Counted from the stretch's first letter, positions 1 through 7,536 are shown. The stretch is DNA of 9,706 nt from an uncultured Alphaproteobacteria bacterium (GCA_913044255.1 CAJWOI010000078.1:1-9706); one strand, 5' to 3'. Notes: a model not told the origin generated them from the sequence alone. Numbers and translations: made by a program.

Positions 1-31
1 CCTCCACTGCGAAGCCTGCATCGGGCGACCC

Positions 32-1105
32 ATGATCGGTTGGGGGGAAATGGGTGGAGCCATTCTGCGTCGATTGCCACCTGAGACCGCACACCACGCC
101 GCTCTTAAAATGTTGCACTTCGGATTAGCGTCGTCAAACCAGGAATCCGACCCACATGTCATAGCTCACCGCTGCTGGGGGCTGGATTTTGGCAATCCTA
201 TTGGGCTCGCGGCTGGTTTTGACAAGGACGCAGAGGCAGTATCACCCCTTTTGGCTCAAGGATTTGGATCTATTGAGGTCGGCACTGTCACCCCTCTTCC
301 ACAAACCGGAAACCCCAAACCGCGAGTATTCCGCCTAAGCAAAGACGGTGCTGTGATTAACAGATTGGGCTTCAATAACCGGGGTGTCGAGATAATCGCT
401 AGACGCCTTGCTCGTGCCCGACCTTACCGGGGAGTAGTTGGTGCAAATATTGGCCCAAACAAGAATAGTGATAACCCACTTGATGACTATCGAACATGCT
501 TTACGCGTTTGGCGCCGTTAGTCGATTACCTGGTGGTAAATATCTCGTCCCCGAACACGCCTGGACTCCGGGCATGGCAAGACCAAGATAGCCTAAGCCG
601 GCTAGTCTCTACTTTACAAGATCGCCGAGCCGGGCTGTCGGGCTCGCGAGGCGGATCGATTCCACTTTTAATTAAGATCGCCCCGGACCTCGATGAACGG
701 TCCCGGGGCCAAATTGCCTCTGTCGCCTTAGCGCAAAATTTGGACGGACTGCTGATTGCCAACACTACAGTATCGCGGCCTCCAAAACTTCAGAGCCCAT
801 CCCGAATGGAAACAGGCGGCCTAAGCGGGCGTCCCCTCTTTCAAAGTTCAACGTCGCTGTTGGCAGACATGTATAGACGTGTCGATGGGTCCATCCCACT
901 CATTGGGATCGGCGGTGTAAGCTCTGGAGATGACGCCTACTTAAAGATTCGCGCCGGTGCTTCACTCGTGCAGCTGTACACTGCATTGATCTATCATGGC
1001 CCAAGCTTAATTTCACGGATCAAATTGCGCTTGGCCGAGCGGCTTCATGCCGACGGGTTTGAGAATATCTCTTCCGTTGTCGGCATAGATGCCGCTGACT
1101 ATTAA
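32..1105 (+). CDS. pyrD: Dihydroorotate dehydrogenase (quinone), class 2
   Basis: Oxidises dihydroorotate to orotate in de novo pyrimidine synthesis, passing electrons through FMN to membrane quinone. The 357 residues are close to the usual class 2 length and form one TIM barrel. Visible motifs are AAGFDKD (60-66), VINRLGFNNRG (108-118), GANIGPNK (137-144), NISSPNTPGLR (170-180), where Ser173 aligns with the catalytic serine of class 2 enzymes (class 1 has Cys), LIKIAP with Lys215, ANTT (243-246), TGGLSG (261-266) and GIGGV (292-296) for FMN phosphate binding. The N-terminal LPPETAH segment matches the class 2 membrane-associating extension. The start is uncertain: ATG at 32 has no good ribosome binding site, and an in-frame ATG at 50 directly follows a GGGGGGAA run that is too close to serve. 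The ATG at 32 overlaps a TGA in another frame (ATGA), so coupling to an upstream gene is possible. No clear terminator follows. Function very secure, exact start less so. Confidence 0.96.
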   Translation: MIGWGEMGGAILRRLPPETAHHAALKMLHFGLASSNQESDPHVIAHRCWGLDFGNPIGLAAGFDKDAEAVSPLLAQGFGSIEVGTVTPLPQTGNPKPRVFRLSKDGAVINRLGFNNRGVEIIARRLARARPYRGVVGANIGPNKNSDNPLDDYRTCFTRLAPLVDYLVVNISSPNTPGLRAWQDQDSLSRLVSTLQDRRAGLSGSRGGSIPLLIKIAPDLDERSRGQIASVALAQNLDGLLIANTTVSRPPKLQSPSRMETGGLSGRPLFQSSTSLLADMYRRVDGSIPLIGIGGVSSGDDAYLKIRAGASLVQLYTALIYHGPSLISRIKLRLAERLHADGFENISSVVGIDAADY

Positions 1106-1215
1106 GCAACAATGGAGTATTCGTTTTTTGATTCGCCGTTTGCACCTAGTGTAGCATTGGTAGTCTGTATATTGGCGGCTCCATAAAATATGATCCCGAT
1201 TAGTACGTCAGTCTT

Positions 1216-1220
1216 AGGAA
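1216..1220 (+). promoter_or_regulatory. Ribosome binding site deciding the HAD gene start
   Basis: AGGAA lies five bases before the ATG at 1226. The upstream in-frame ATG at 1190 has only AT-rich sequence in front of it. This favours 1226 as the start, giving a 291-residue protein instead of 303. Confidence 0.6.
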
Positions 1221-1225
1221 TCCGA

Positions 1226-2101
1226 ATGCAAATCAAAGCTGAAGCGAGCCTTTCTATCCTAGCCACAAAGTTTGACGCATTTGTTCTGGATGTATGGGGC
1301 GTGCTGATGGACGGAGCCACCCCTTATCCTGGTGCAAAAAATTGCTTGCAGGAGCTTCATAATGTCGGAAAACGTATCATTTTGTTGTCGAACGCACCAC
1401 GCACAGCATCTTCGGTGGCGAAACGACTTGAATTTATCGGTATGGGTCCCTCACTCTACGACCACATCCTGACGTCCGGAGAAGCAAGCCGATTGGCTCT
1501 TGCTGAGCGCACTGATCCCAGCATAGCTGCGCTTGGGAGATCATATTTTCATATAGGACCAAATCGCGATCAAAATTTGCTCCAGGGACTCAAATATTCC
1601 TGCACTGAAAATTTAGGTGCAGCAGATTTTATTTTAACAACGGGTGTCGTTGACGACTCTGACAAATTGGACCGGTACGAGCCATGCCTACAAATTGCAA
1701 AAAAAAACAATGTCCCAATGATTTGCGCCAATCCCGATAACGTTGTTGTCCGACAAAATGGTGACCAAGTCATTTGCGCTGGCGCCATAGCTAACCGATA
1801 TCAAGAAATGGGCGGCGCAGCACACTACTTTGGGAAACCGCACCAAACGTTTTATGAGACTTGTTTAAAACAGCTGAAAGGCATTGCGCGGAACCGCATA
1901 TTAGCGGTCGGAGACACGCTTCACACCGACATCAAGGGGGCACAAGACGTTGGTTTGACTACTGCTTTGGTGCTGGGCGGCGTATTAGCAAAACGACTCG
2001 GCATTACCTGGGGCGAATCGGCCGCGTCTGGCCGCCTTGAAAAACTGTGCGCAGAGCAGAGCATCTTTCCTGATTTCGCGTTACCTGCCTTCATATGGTG
2101 A
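1226..2101 (+). CDS. HAD-superfamily class IIA hydrolase (TIGR01459-like)
   Basis: Predicted cytosolic HAD phosphatase of subfamily IIA; the substrate is unknown. Residue numbers count from the upstream ATG at 1190. The nucleophile motif is FVLDVWGVLMDG with Asp34. Position +2, where most HAD phosphatases carry the general-acid Asp, is Trp36; I recall DxWGVL as usual for this alphaproteobacterial family. Motif II is LLSNAP (Ser67), motif III is GKPHQ (Lys216), and motif IV is VGDTLHTDIKGA (Asp242, Asp247). A IIA-type cap with NPDN (181-184) lies between motifs II and III. The start was set to 1226 because an AGGAA site precedes it and because the family usually begins about 20 residues before the nucleophile. 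The gene follows pyrD on the same strand after about 120 bases, so co-transcription is possible but not shown. It ends 13 bases from the convergent rhomboid gene, with no visible terminator. Family assignment is confident, specific function is not. Confidence 0.9.
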   Translation: MQIKAEASLSILATKFDAFVLDVWGVLMDGATPYPGAKNCLQELHNVGKRIILLSNAPRTASSVAKRLEFIGMGPSLYDHILTSGEASRLALAERTDPSIAALGRSYFHIGPNRDQNLLQGLKYSCTENLGAADFILTTGVVDDSDKLDRYEPCLQIAKKNNVPMICANPDNVVVRQNGDQVICAGAIANRYQEMGGAAHYFGKPHQTFYETCLKQLKGIARNRILAVGDTLHTDIKGAQDVGLTTALVLGGVLAKRLGITWGESAASGRLEKLCAEQSIFPDFALPAFIW

Positions 2102-2114
2102 ACCAGCTACCTGA

Positions 2115-2828
2115 TCAACTTTTCCCCCACGGCCCTGAACGTGATCTGCCAAAAAACTTTACGGTGCGATACTTAAATACTCCAATAAGCATTATCCCTG
2201 AAAGAAATCCCCCGATGTGAGCCAGCCAGGCTACACCGCTCGTGTCAGGCTGCGTTCCAATTGCGTTTGCGAATTGGAGCGCGATCCAACCGCCCAGCAC
2301 AACCACCGCGGGCAAACGGATAAAAGTCCAAAAGATTCCCAAAAACACAAAAGTCAGTATTCGTGCACGCGGATGCAACAAGAGGTAAGCGCCAAGGGTT
2401 CCTGCAACTGCTCCGCTGGCGCCTATCATCGGGACATCTGACATCGGAGCCGCATAAGCTTGGACCAAAGCGGCGCAGGCTCCACAAATCAAATAAAATG
2501 CCAGAAATCTGGCATGACCCATGGAATCCTCTACGTTATTTCCGAAAATCCACAGGTAAAGCATATTCCCTAACAAATGTAGCCAGCCACCGTGCAAAAA
2601 CATCGATGTTATTACGGTAAATATGCTTGGTACCACCCGGAGTTCAGTCGGGAGAAAATGCGGCCCGATTAGCACGGACGGGATCATACCCAAAGAGAAC
2701 ACGGCGCGATCAAAGTCCGTCTCCGAGAGCGATAATTGCCAAAGGAAAGTGGCCAGGCAGCAAATGATTATACTAACCGTGACCCACGGCCTTAGGCGTG
2801 TGGGCTGGTCGTCATGGAGTGGTAGCAC
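2115..2828 (-). CDS. Rhomboid-family intramembrane serine protease
   Basis: Polytopic inner-membrane protease that cleaves transmembrane helices of other proteins; the substrate cannot be told from sequence. The 237 residues hold about six hydrophobic segments, the first at 15-33. Catalytic elements are present: HLLGN (84-88) with His84 and Asn88 in the positions that form the oxyanion site in GlpG, IGASGAVAG with nucleophile Ser138, and AHIGGFLSG with catalytic His204. The protein should therefore be active rather than a pseudoprotease. The N-terminus (PLHDDQPTRLRPWVT) matches the usual bacterial rhomboid beginning and supports the start, which is GTG at 2828. A GGGAA sequence lies about ten bases upstream. 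The alpha/beta hydrolase gene is upstream on the same strand after 53 bases, so the two may share a transcript. The basic C-terminal tail (RTVKFFGRSRS) should face the cytoplasm. Confidence 0.93.
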   Translation of the reverse strand: MLPLHDDQPTRLRPWVTVSIIICCLATFLWQLSLSETDFDRAVFSLGMIPSVLIGPHFLPTELRVVPSIFTVITSMFLHGGWLHLLGNMLYLWIFGNNVEDSMGHARFLAFYLICGACAALVQAYAAPMSDVPMIGASGAVAGTLGAYLLLHPRARILTFVFLGIFWTFIRLPAVVVLGGWIALQFANAIGTQPDTSGVAWLAHIGGFLSGIMLIGVFKYRTVKFFGRSRSGPWGKS

Positions 2829-2881
2829 GCGTTCACGTTTCCCGAGACTGTCAGCATAGATTCCTGTTACAGCCCCTCACT

Positions 2882-3817
2882 TTACCTTTTTTCAAAAGCG
2901 GTGCGGAGAGCCGCTCCCGCAGCGTTGGATGCGGTCCTAGCATCGTCAAGAAGACCAGGTGCCTGAAAAAACGCATGCGTCATCCTTGGAAACAATTTGT
3001 ATTCAACCTGCACCCCAAATGACATTAGTTTTTCAGCGTAAGCTCTCCCCTCGTCTACCAAAGGATCTATACCAGCGCTGATCACCAATGCTGGAGGCAG
3101 GTCTTTATGATTCTCAGCGCGAAACGGGGCACAGCGCCAGTCAGAGCGCTCGTCAGGATTCGGAACATATTGCTCCCAGAAATAAGCCATTCTGTGCCCT
3201 GGTAACATCGGGGCATTGGCAAAAGTTTTGTACGAATCCCTGTTTAGATCTGAGTCGACCACAGGGTAAATCAAGAGCTGGAACGCCAACTCGGGCCCGG
3301 AATCTCTCGTAGAGAGAGCAATTACTGCCGCTAAATTACCTCCTGCACTGTCGCCGCCCACCGCAACTCGAGTGGGATCACCATCAAAACGATGAGCATT
3401 TTCTACAACCCATTTAAGCGCTGCCAAACAATCCGAAACAGCTGCCGGGAAAGGGCTTTCCGGGGCCAATCTGTACTCTACAGATACACTTAGACACTCC
3501 GAGGCACGAGTGAGCCCACGTACACCTCTGTCATGGCTGTCTAGGCTGCCCAGAACCCATCCACCGCCATGGTAATAGATGAGGATTGGGTGGGGACCGT
3601 CTCCCTCAGGTTTATACACCCGCGCGGCCATTGGTCCAGCAGGACCCGGGATCGTGATATCCATCACAGACGCTACCTCATCGTAAGGACCATAGAAGCG
3701 CTTGGCCCGATCATCGGTGATTTCGCGCGCCTGTGCCGGCGGCACCGTGGTCTGATCTGGGTAATCAGCAGCAGCTAAATCACTAAGCAAAGAATTTAAT
3801 TGCGGATGTATGTCCAA
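2882..3817 (-). CDS. Alpha/beta hydrolase, HSL (hormone-sensitive lipase) esterase family
   Basis: Likely cytosolic carboxylesterase acting on short acyl esters; the natural substrate is unknown. The 311 residues are typical for the family. The oxyanion-hole motif HGGGW is at 83-87, the nucleophile elbow GDSAGG at 155-160 with Ser157, the acid is Asp251 in GIDPLVDEG, and the base is His281 in MTHAFF. The segment EYRLAPESPFPAA (114-126) is also characteristic of HSL-type esterases. The N-terminal cap region (1-50) is present and no signal peptide is seen. The start codon is TTG at 3817, read as Met. It is supported by AGGGAG seven bases upstream and by the cap; the next in-frame Met is residue 52, which would remove the cap. 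The gene faces away from the mutase gene across 119 bases and probably leads a two-gene unit with the rhomboid gene. An old label such as acetyl-hydrolase or lipase would be compatible; exact specificity is open. Confidence 0.93.
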   Translation of the reverse strand: MDIHPQLNSLLSDLAAADYPDQTTVPPAQAREITDDRAKRFYGPYDEVASVMDITIPGPAGPMAARVYKPEGDGPHPILIYYHGGGWVLGSLDSHDRGVRGLTRASECLSVSVEYRLAPESPFPAAVSDCLAALKWVVENAHRFDGDPTRVAVGGDSAGGNLAAVIALSTRDSGPELAFQLLIYPVVDSDLNRDSYKTFANAPMLPGHRMAYFWEQYVPNPDERSDWRCAPFRAENHKDLPPALVISAGIDPLVDEGRAYAEKLMSFGVQVEYKLFPRMTHAFFQAPGLLDDARTASNAAGAALRTAFEKR

Positions 3818-3824
3818 AATTATT

Positions 3825-3830
3825 CTCCCT
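3825..3830 (-). promoter_or_regulatory. Strong ribosome binding site before a TTG start
   Basis: On the minus strand AGGGAG stands seven bases before the TTG at 3817-3815. It is the main reason for accepting the TTG start of the alpha/beta hydrolase gene. Confidence 0.65.
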
Positions 3831-3843
3831 GGCCAACGCCGCC

Positions 3844-3858
3844 CCTAGTGGTGCTAGG
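3844..3858. repeat. Short inverted repeat CCTAG-N5-CTAGG
   Basis: A perfect five-base inverted repeat around the loop TGGTG lies in the divergent region between the hydrolase and mutase genes, about 27 bases upstream of the hydrolase TTG. It could sit in the hydrolase leader or be half of an operator. It is short enough to be chance, and no regulator is known. Confidence 0.3.
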
Positions 3859-3896
3859 CGAGATCGGACAAAAGTTATAGACTTGCGTTCCTTAAA

Positions 3897-3913
3897 CTCG
3901 GCACAACGCCGAG
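3897..3913. repeat. Inverted repeat CTCGGC-N5-GCCGAG upstream of mutase gene
   Basis: A perfect six-base, GC-rich inverted repeat with loop ACAAC ends 23 bases before the mutase ATG. At this distance it would lie near the transcription start or in the 5' leader, so an operator or leader hairpin are both possible. No T-run follows, so it is not a terminator. The rest of the divergent region (3818-3936) holds a TATAAC hexamer on the minus strand (3879-3874) that could be a -10 for the hydrolase gene, but I see no matching -35. Confidence 0.4.
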
Positions 3914-3936
3914 CTCTGGGATAACGCGACAAAGCT

Positions 3937-6087
3937 ATGGCTGGCAACGAAAAACATCATCTCGCAGCGTGGACAGCTGCAGCAAAGCGGGACTTGAAGG
4001 GGCGTTCTCCGGAAAGTTTACCTCAGCGAACGCCCGAGGGTATCGACATTAAACCCCTTTACACTGCAAAGGATCTCTCGACCCTCCAGCATCTCGATAC
4101 ACTGCCCGGCATACCACCATTTGTGCGAGGACCACGTGCAACGATGTACACCGGGCGGCCATGGACCATCCGCCAATATGCCGGCTTTTCCACGGCTGAG
4201 GAATCAAACAAATTTTATCTGGAAAATTTAAAGTCAGGCCAAAAAGGCCTATCAGTGGCATTTGATCTTGCTACCCATCGAGGCTACGACTCCGATCATC
4301 CTCGGGTCGCTGGTGATGTCGGCAAGGCAGGCGTCGCCGTCGATACAGTCGAGGATATGAAAATCTTATTCGACGGCATTCCACTTGACCAAATAAGCGT
4401 TTCGATGACCATGAATGGGGCTGTGCTTCCCGTTTTGGCTGGTTATGTGGTGGCAGCCGAGGAACAGGGTGTCGGACAGCCCGAATTAACCGGGACTATC
4501 CAAAACGATATTCTGAAGGAATTTATGGTTCGCAACACGTACATTTATCCGCCTGAGCCCAGTATGCGAATAGTTGCGGATATCATTGAATATACGGCCA
4601 ACCATATGCCGCGATTCAATTCAGTCTCTATTTCCGGATACCACATGCAAGAAGCTGGGGCCACCACTGTCCAGGAGCTTGCCTTTACGCTGGCCGATGG
4701 CCTTGAATACGTTCGTGCTGCCCTTGCGCGTGGCTTAAACATCGATGATTTTGCCCCCCGTCTATCATTCTTTTTTTGTCTTGGGATGAATTTCTTTATG
4801 GAGGTTGCAAAACTCCGTGCGGCGAGACTGTTATGGTCAAATCTTATGGAACAGTTTTCCCCGAAAAATCCAATGAGCCTGGCACTACGAACACATTGCC
4901 AAACGTCAGGAGTCAGCCTTACGGAACAGGATCCGCACAACAACATAGTACGTACAACCATTGAAGCAATGGCAGGGGTGCTGGGTGGAACACAGTCACT
5001 ACATACTAATTCGTTTGACGAGGCAGTTGCACTCCCTACCCCATTTTCCGCTCGCATTGCACGCAATACCCAATTAATCCTGCAAGAAGAAGCGGGGGTA
5101 ACAAATGTCGTAGACCCCCTTGGTGGCAGCTACTACATTGAGTCCCTGACGGCTAGCCTAGCCTCGCATGCTACCAACTTGCTCAGCGAAATAGATGAAG
5201 CAGGTGGCATGACAAAGGCCGTAGCGGCTGGCTTGCCAAAACTCCGCATTGAGGAAGCGGCGGCGGCACGGCAGGCCCGTATCGAGCGTGGAGAGGAAGT
5301 CGTAGTCGGTGTCAATAAATATGATACCGGAGAACAGCCGCCACTCGATATTCTCGAGATAGATAATAGCCGGGTCCGCGATACTCAGGTCAGCCGGCTT
5401 AAAACGGTTCGAGCAAACCGAGATGACGCCTCTTGCCAAGCTTCGCTGGCTGCGTTGACCAAAGCCAGTCACAGCGGAAAGGGTAATTTATTGTCGTTAT
5501 CAATCGAAGCGATGCGAGCACGTGCAACCGTGGGCGAGGTATCGCTAGCACTAGAAAGCAGCTTTACTCGTCATCACGCGACTACGCAAAGTGTCTCCGG
5601 CGTTTATAGTGCTGGCTACAAGACAGATAAAAATTTCAAACGTATCCAGGAGAAAGTAGCAACCTTTGCTGAGAATGAGGGTCGTCGACCGCGAATGTTG
5701 GTGGTCAAACTCGGACAGGACGGACATGATCGCGGTGCCAAAGTAATTGCAACTGCATTTGCTGATATAGGTTTTGATGTTGATTTGGCTCCTTTATTCC
5801 AAACCCCAGAAGAAGCCGCACTTCAGGCCGTAGAGGCTGATGTCCACATAGTTGGCGTTTCTAGTCAGGCAGCCGGGCACAAAACGCTGGTACCAGGATT
5901 AATAACCGCACTAAATGATCTTGGCGCCAACAACGTACTGGTTGTATGCGGTGGGGTGATACCGTCAAAGGACTACGATTTTCTAAAATCTTATGGAGTT
6001 GCTGCGATTTACGGACCCGGCACCAATATCCCACGAGCGGCCAGTGAGATATTAGAGCTAGTTCAGAAACAGCGGCCAGTGGCATAA
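3937..6087 (+). CDS. Methylmalonyl-CoA mutase, single-chain adenosylcobalamin enzyme
   Basis: Interconverts (R)-methylmalonyl-CoA and succinyl-CoA by a radical mechanism with adenosylcobalamin; used in propionyl-CoA breakdown and related carbon routes. The 716 residues match the homodimeric form (E. coli Sbm/ScpA type), with barrel and cobalamin domains in one chain. Barrel residues fit methylmalonyl-CoA specificity: TMYTGRPWTIRQYAGFSTAEESN (69-91) with Tyr81, TIQND with Gln189, MVRNTY with Arg199, and GYHMQEAGAT with His236. By alignment from memory these match Tyr89, Gln197, Arg207 and His244 of the Propionibacterium enzyme. The C-terminal B12 domain has DGHDRG (595-600) with axial ligand His597, GVSS (640-643) and CGGVIP (671-676). 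Some usually aromatic positions differ: SGVSL (324-328), QDPHNN (331-336) and DPLGGSYY (393-400). meaB follows after 45 bases. No strong ribosome binding site precedes the ATG. Symbols in use vary (mcm, mutB, scpA, bhbA), so none is assigned. Confidence 0.96.
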   Translation: MAGNEKHHLAAWTAAAKRDLKGRSPESLPQRTPEGIDIKPLYTAKDLSTLQHLDTLPGIPPFVRGPRATMYTGRPWTIRQYAGFSTAEESNKFYLENLKSGQKGLSVAFDLATHRGYDSDHPRVAGDVGKAGVAVDTVEDMKILFDGIPLDQISVSMTMNGAVLPVLAGYVVAAEEQGVGQPELTGTIQNDILKEFMVRNTYIYPPEPSMRIVADIIEYTANHMPRFNSVSISGYHMQEAGATTVQELAFTLADGLEYVRAALARGLNIDDFAPRLSFFFCLGMNFFMEVAKLRAARLLWSNLMEQFSPKNPMSLALRTHCQTSGVSLTEQDPHNNIVRTTIEAMAGVLGGTQSLHTNSFDEAVALPTPFSARIARNTQLILQEEAGVTNVVDPLGGSYYIESLTASLASHATNLLSEIDEAGGMTKAVAAGLPKLRIEEAAAARQARIERGEEVVVGVNKYDTGEQPPLDILEIDNSRVRDTQVSRLKTVRANRDDASCQASLAALTKASHSGKGNLLSLSIEAMRARATVGEVSLALESSFTRHHATTQSVSGVYSAGYKTDKNFKRIQEKVATFAENEGRRPRMLVVKLGQDGHDRGAKVIATAFADIGFDVDLAPLFQTPEEAALQAVEADVHIVGVSSQAAGHKTLVPGLITALNDLGANNVLVVCGGVIPSKDYDFLKSYGVAAIYGPGTNIPRAASEILELVQKQRPVA

Positions 6088-6132
6088 TCGCTGCCGAAGA
6101 GTTCTGGTACACAGTTCAGTTAGTAACGCACG

Positions 6133-7155
6133 ATGCGCCGGGAAGCAGGTGTTTTGACCAACAAAGTTCCCAAAGAAATATCGGAAATGGCAAACAAAGT
6201 ACGGTCAAGTGACCGTCGTACAATTGCGCAGGCAATCACACTTATTGAATCAACTCGCCCCGACCATCGCGCGCTTGCAGAACAGTTATTATCGGACCTG
6301 CTAGATGATACAGGCAAAACTATTCGACTCGGTGTTTCGGGACCTCCGGGCGTAGGAAAATCCACGTTTATTGAAACATTAGGGCTTTATGTGATCAAGA
6401 AACGACACAAACTCGCGGTCCTGACCGTGGACCCTTCCAGTACTCTTAGTGGCGGTTCGGTACTTGGCGATAAAACACGTATGGAACGACTAACACGTGA
6501 GAGCGATGTTTTTATCCGGCCGAGTCCAAGTGGTAGTACGCTCGGTGGAGTTGCTAGACGTACCCGAGAAGCAATGCTGGTCTGCGAGGCCGCGGGTCAC
6601 GATATAGTGATCGTGGAGACAGTTGGCGTTGGTCAGTCTGAGACCGCGGTTCGCGATATGGTCGACATGTTTATCTTACTTACTCAACCGGCAGGTGGAG
6701 ACGAGCTACAAGGAATCAAACGTGGGGTTATGGAACTGGCTGACCTCCTCATTGTGAACAAGGCGGACGGAGAACTCTTGAACGCAGCTCAGCGCACGCA
6801 AACTGAATATAGAAATGCACTCCAATTACTGCGATCTGCATCGCCAGATTGGACCACACCAGTACTCACCTGCTCAGCTCTATATGAGATCGGCATAGAT
6901 GCAGTCTGGGACACAATCAACGACTATCACATGATGATGTCCAAAAACGAGGCGCTTCAGGAACGGCGTCGAGAACAAGCCATAGCCTGGATGTGGGCTG
7001 AGGTTAGAGATGCGTTGAACGAGCAATTTCGGGCTTCCCCAGTTGTAGCGGACAAAATAGAAGATCTTGAGACACGGGTTGCAAATGGTAGCTTGGCCCC
7101 GGTGGCTGGGGCACAAGCATTGCTGGCAGCTTTTTCCGGAGATACTCAGCTTTGA
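6133..7155 (+). CDS. meaB: MeaB-type G-protein chaperone of methylmalonyl-CoA mutase
   Basis: GTPase of the G3E/SIMIBI class (also called ArgK; MMAA in humans). It binds the mutase, gates adenosylcobalamin delivery and protects against or repairs inactivation. The 340 residues show Walker A GPPGVGKS (70-77), VDPSS (99-103), GDKTRM (112-117), ETVGVGQSE (162-170) carrying the switch region, and NKAD (209-212) for guanine specificity. The C-terminal part (about 275-340) is the helical dimerisation arm. Position 45 bases after the mutase on the same strand is the standard functional pairing. The start is uncertain: ATG at 6133 has no ribosome binding site, while an in-frame TTG at 6154 is preceded by GGGAAGCAGG (6140-6149) and would give 333 residues, with an N-terminus like other MeaB proteins. 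ATG is kept here as the conservative choice. No terminator is visible after the stop. Confidence 0.95.
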   Translation: MRREAGVLTNKVPKEISEMANKVRSSDRRTIAQAITLIESTRPDHRALAEQLLSDLLDDTGKTIRLGVSGPPGVGKSTFIETLGLYVIKKRHKLAVLTVDPSSTLSGGSVLGDKTRMERLTRESDVFIRPSPSGSTLGGVARRTREAMLVCEAAGHDIVIVETVGVGQSETAVRDMVDMFILLTQPAGGDELQGIKRGVMELADLLIVNKADGELLNAAQRTQTEYRNALQLLRSASPDWTTPVLTCSALYEIGIDAVWDTINDYHMMMSKNEALQERRREQAIAWMWAEVRDALNEQFRASPVVADKIEDLETRVANGSLAPVAGAQALLAAFSGDTQL

Positions 7156-7157
7156 TC

Positions 7158-7186
7158 TTGACCGAAATCGATTGGTCGCCTAGAAC
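7158..7186 (+). promoter_or_regulatory. Candidate promoter for rpmB
   Basis: TTGACC (7158-7163) and TAGAAC (7181-7186) are separated by 17 bases, a sigma-70-like arrangement lying just after the meaB stop and about 65 bases before the rpmB start. A second TTGACG occurs at 7200-7205 but lacks a good -10 at normal spacing. Found by eye only. Confidence 0.35.
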
Positions 7187-7251
7187 TTCGCGCCGTGAGT
7201 TGACGGAACCGCGATAGCATCATAGTGATTTAAAACACAGGACTTAATGCA

Positions 7252-7536
7252 ATGGCCCGGCGCTGCGATCTAACTGGCCGAACAGTTCAAAGCGGCAACA
7301 ACGTAAGTCACGCGAACAACAGGACGCGACGGCGTTTTCTGCCCAATTTACAAAACGTTTCACTGTACAGTGAGGCCCTGCAACGTACGGTTAGGTTCCG
7401 GGCAACAGTTTATGCAATTCGCTCTGTGGAACATCGTGGCGGCCTTGACCCTTTTCTAAAAAAGGCACCCAATGAGACGCTATCTCTTCATGCCCAGCGC
7501 GTTAAACGGCGGGTTCTTAAGACAGTGCCGGCATGA
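7252..7536 (+). CDS. rpmB: 50S ribosomal protein L28
   Basis: Structural protein of the large ribosomal subunit. The 94-residue basic protein carries the hallmark L28 sequence: MARRCDLTGR at the start, GNNVSHANN (15-23), RRRFLPNLQNVSL (27-38) and SVEHRGGLDPFL (58-69), then a basic C-terminal helix. Length fits the proteobacterial form. The ATG has AGGA nine bases upstream. Only one Cys is present, so this is not a zinc-ribbon variant. It is a monocistronic-looking gene between meaB and the convergent phytase-like gene. The 22-base gap after the stop has no recognisable hairpin terminator. Confidence 0.96.
   Translation: MARRCDLTGRTVQSGNNVSHANNRTRRRFLPNLQNVSLYSEALQRTVRFRATVYAIRSVEHRGGLDPFLKKAPNETLSLHAQRVKRRVLKTVPA

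Noticed and set aside
1..35. Possible tail of an upstream gene ending in TGA at 33-35, overlapping the pyrD ATG as ATGA.
   Set aside because: Only ten codons are visible and no family can be recognised. In alphaproteobacteria a DUF952 gene often precedes pyrD, but the visible residues do not show it.
1106..1189. T-run (TTTTTT) near 1125 after pyrD as a possible terminator, and TAAAAT at 1184-1189 as a possible -10.
   Set aside because: No hairpin precedes the T-run, and the nearest -35-like hexamer (TTGGTA at 1157) is 21 bases away, too far for a normal promoter.
2217..3022. Several plus-strand open frames of 74-85 codons across the rhomboid gene and the hydrolase end.
   Set aside because: They lie antisense to two genes with intact catalytic motifs, and their translations are Arg/Ser/His-rich with no recognisable domain.
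4545..5066. A 173-codon minus-strand open frame inside the mutase gene.
   Set aside because: It is antisense to conserved mutase codons, its translation has no known motif, and it is explained by codon bias of the real gene.
3937..6087. Ethylmalonyl-CoA mutase or isobutyryl/2-hydroxyisobutyryl-CoA mutase as alternative identity.
   Set aside because: The barrel reads RQYAGFSTAEESN with Tyr81, and the B12 domain is fused. As I recall, ethylmalonyl-CoA mutase has YAGHSTA, and the isobutyryl types have Phe or Ile at this site and a separate small subunit.
7161..7176. Palindrome-like GACC...AATCGATT...GGTC after meaB.
   Set aside because: The outer arms are offset by two bases from the AATCGATT centre, so the symmetry is imperfect and may be chance.
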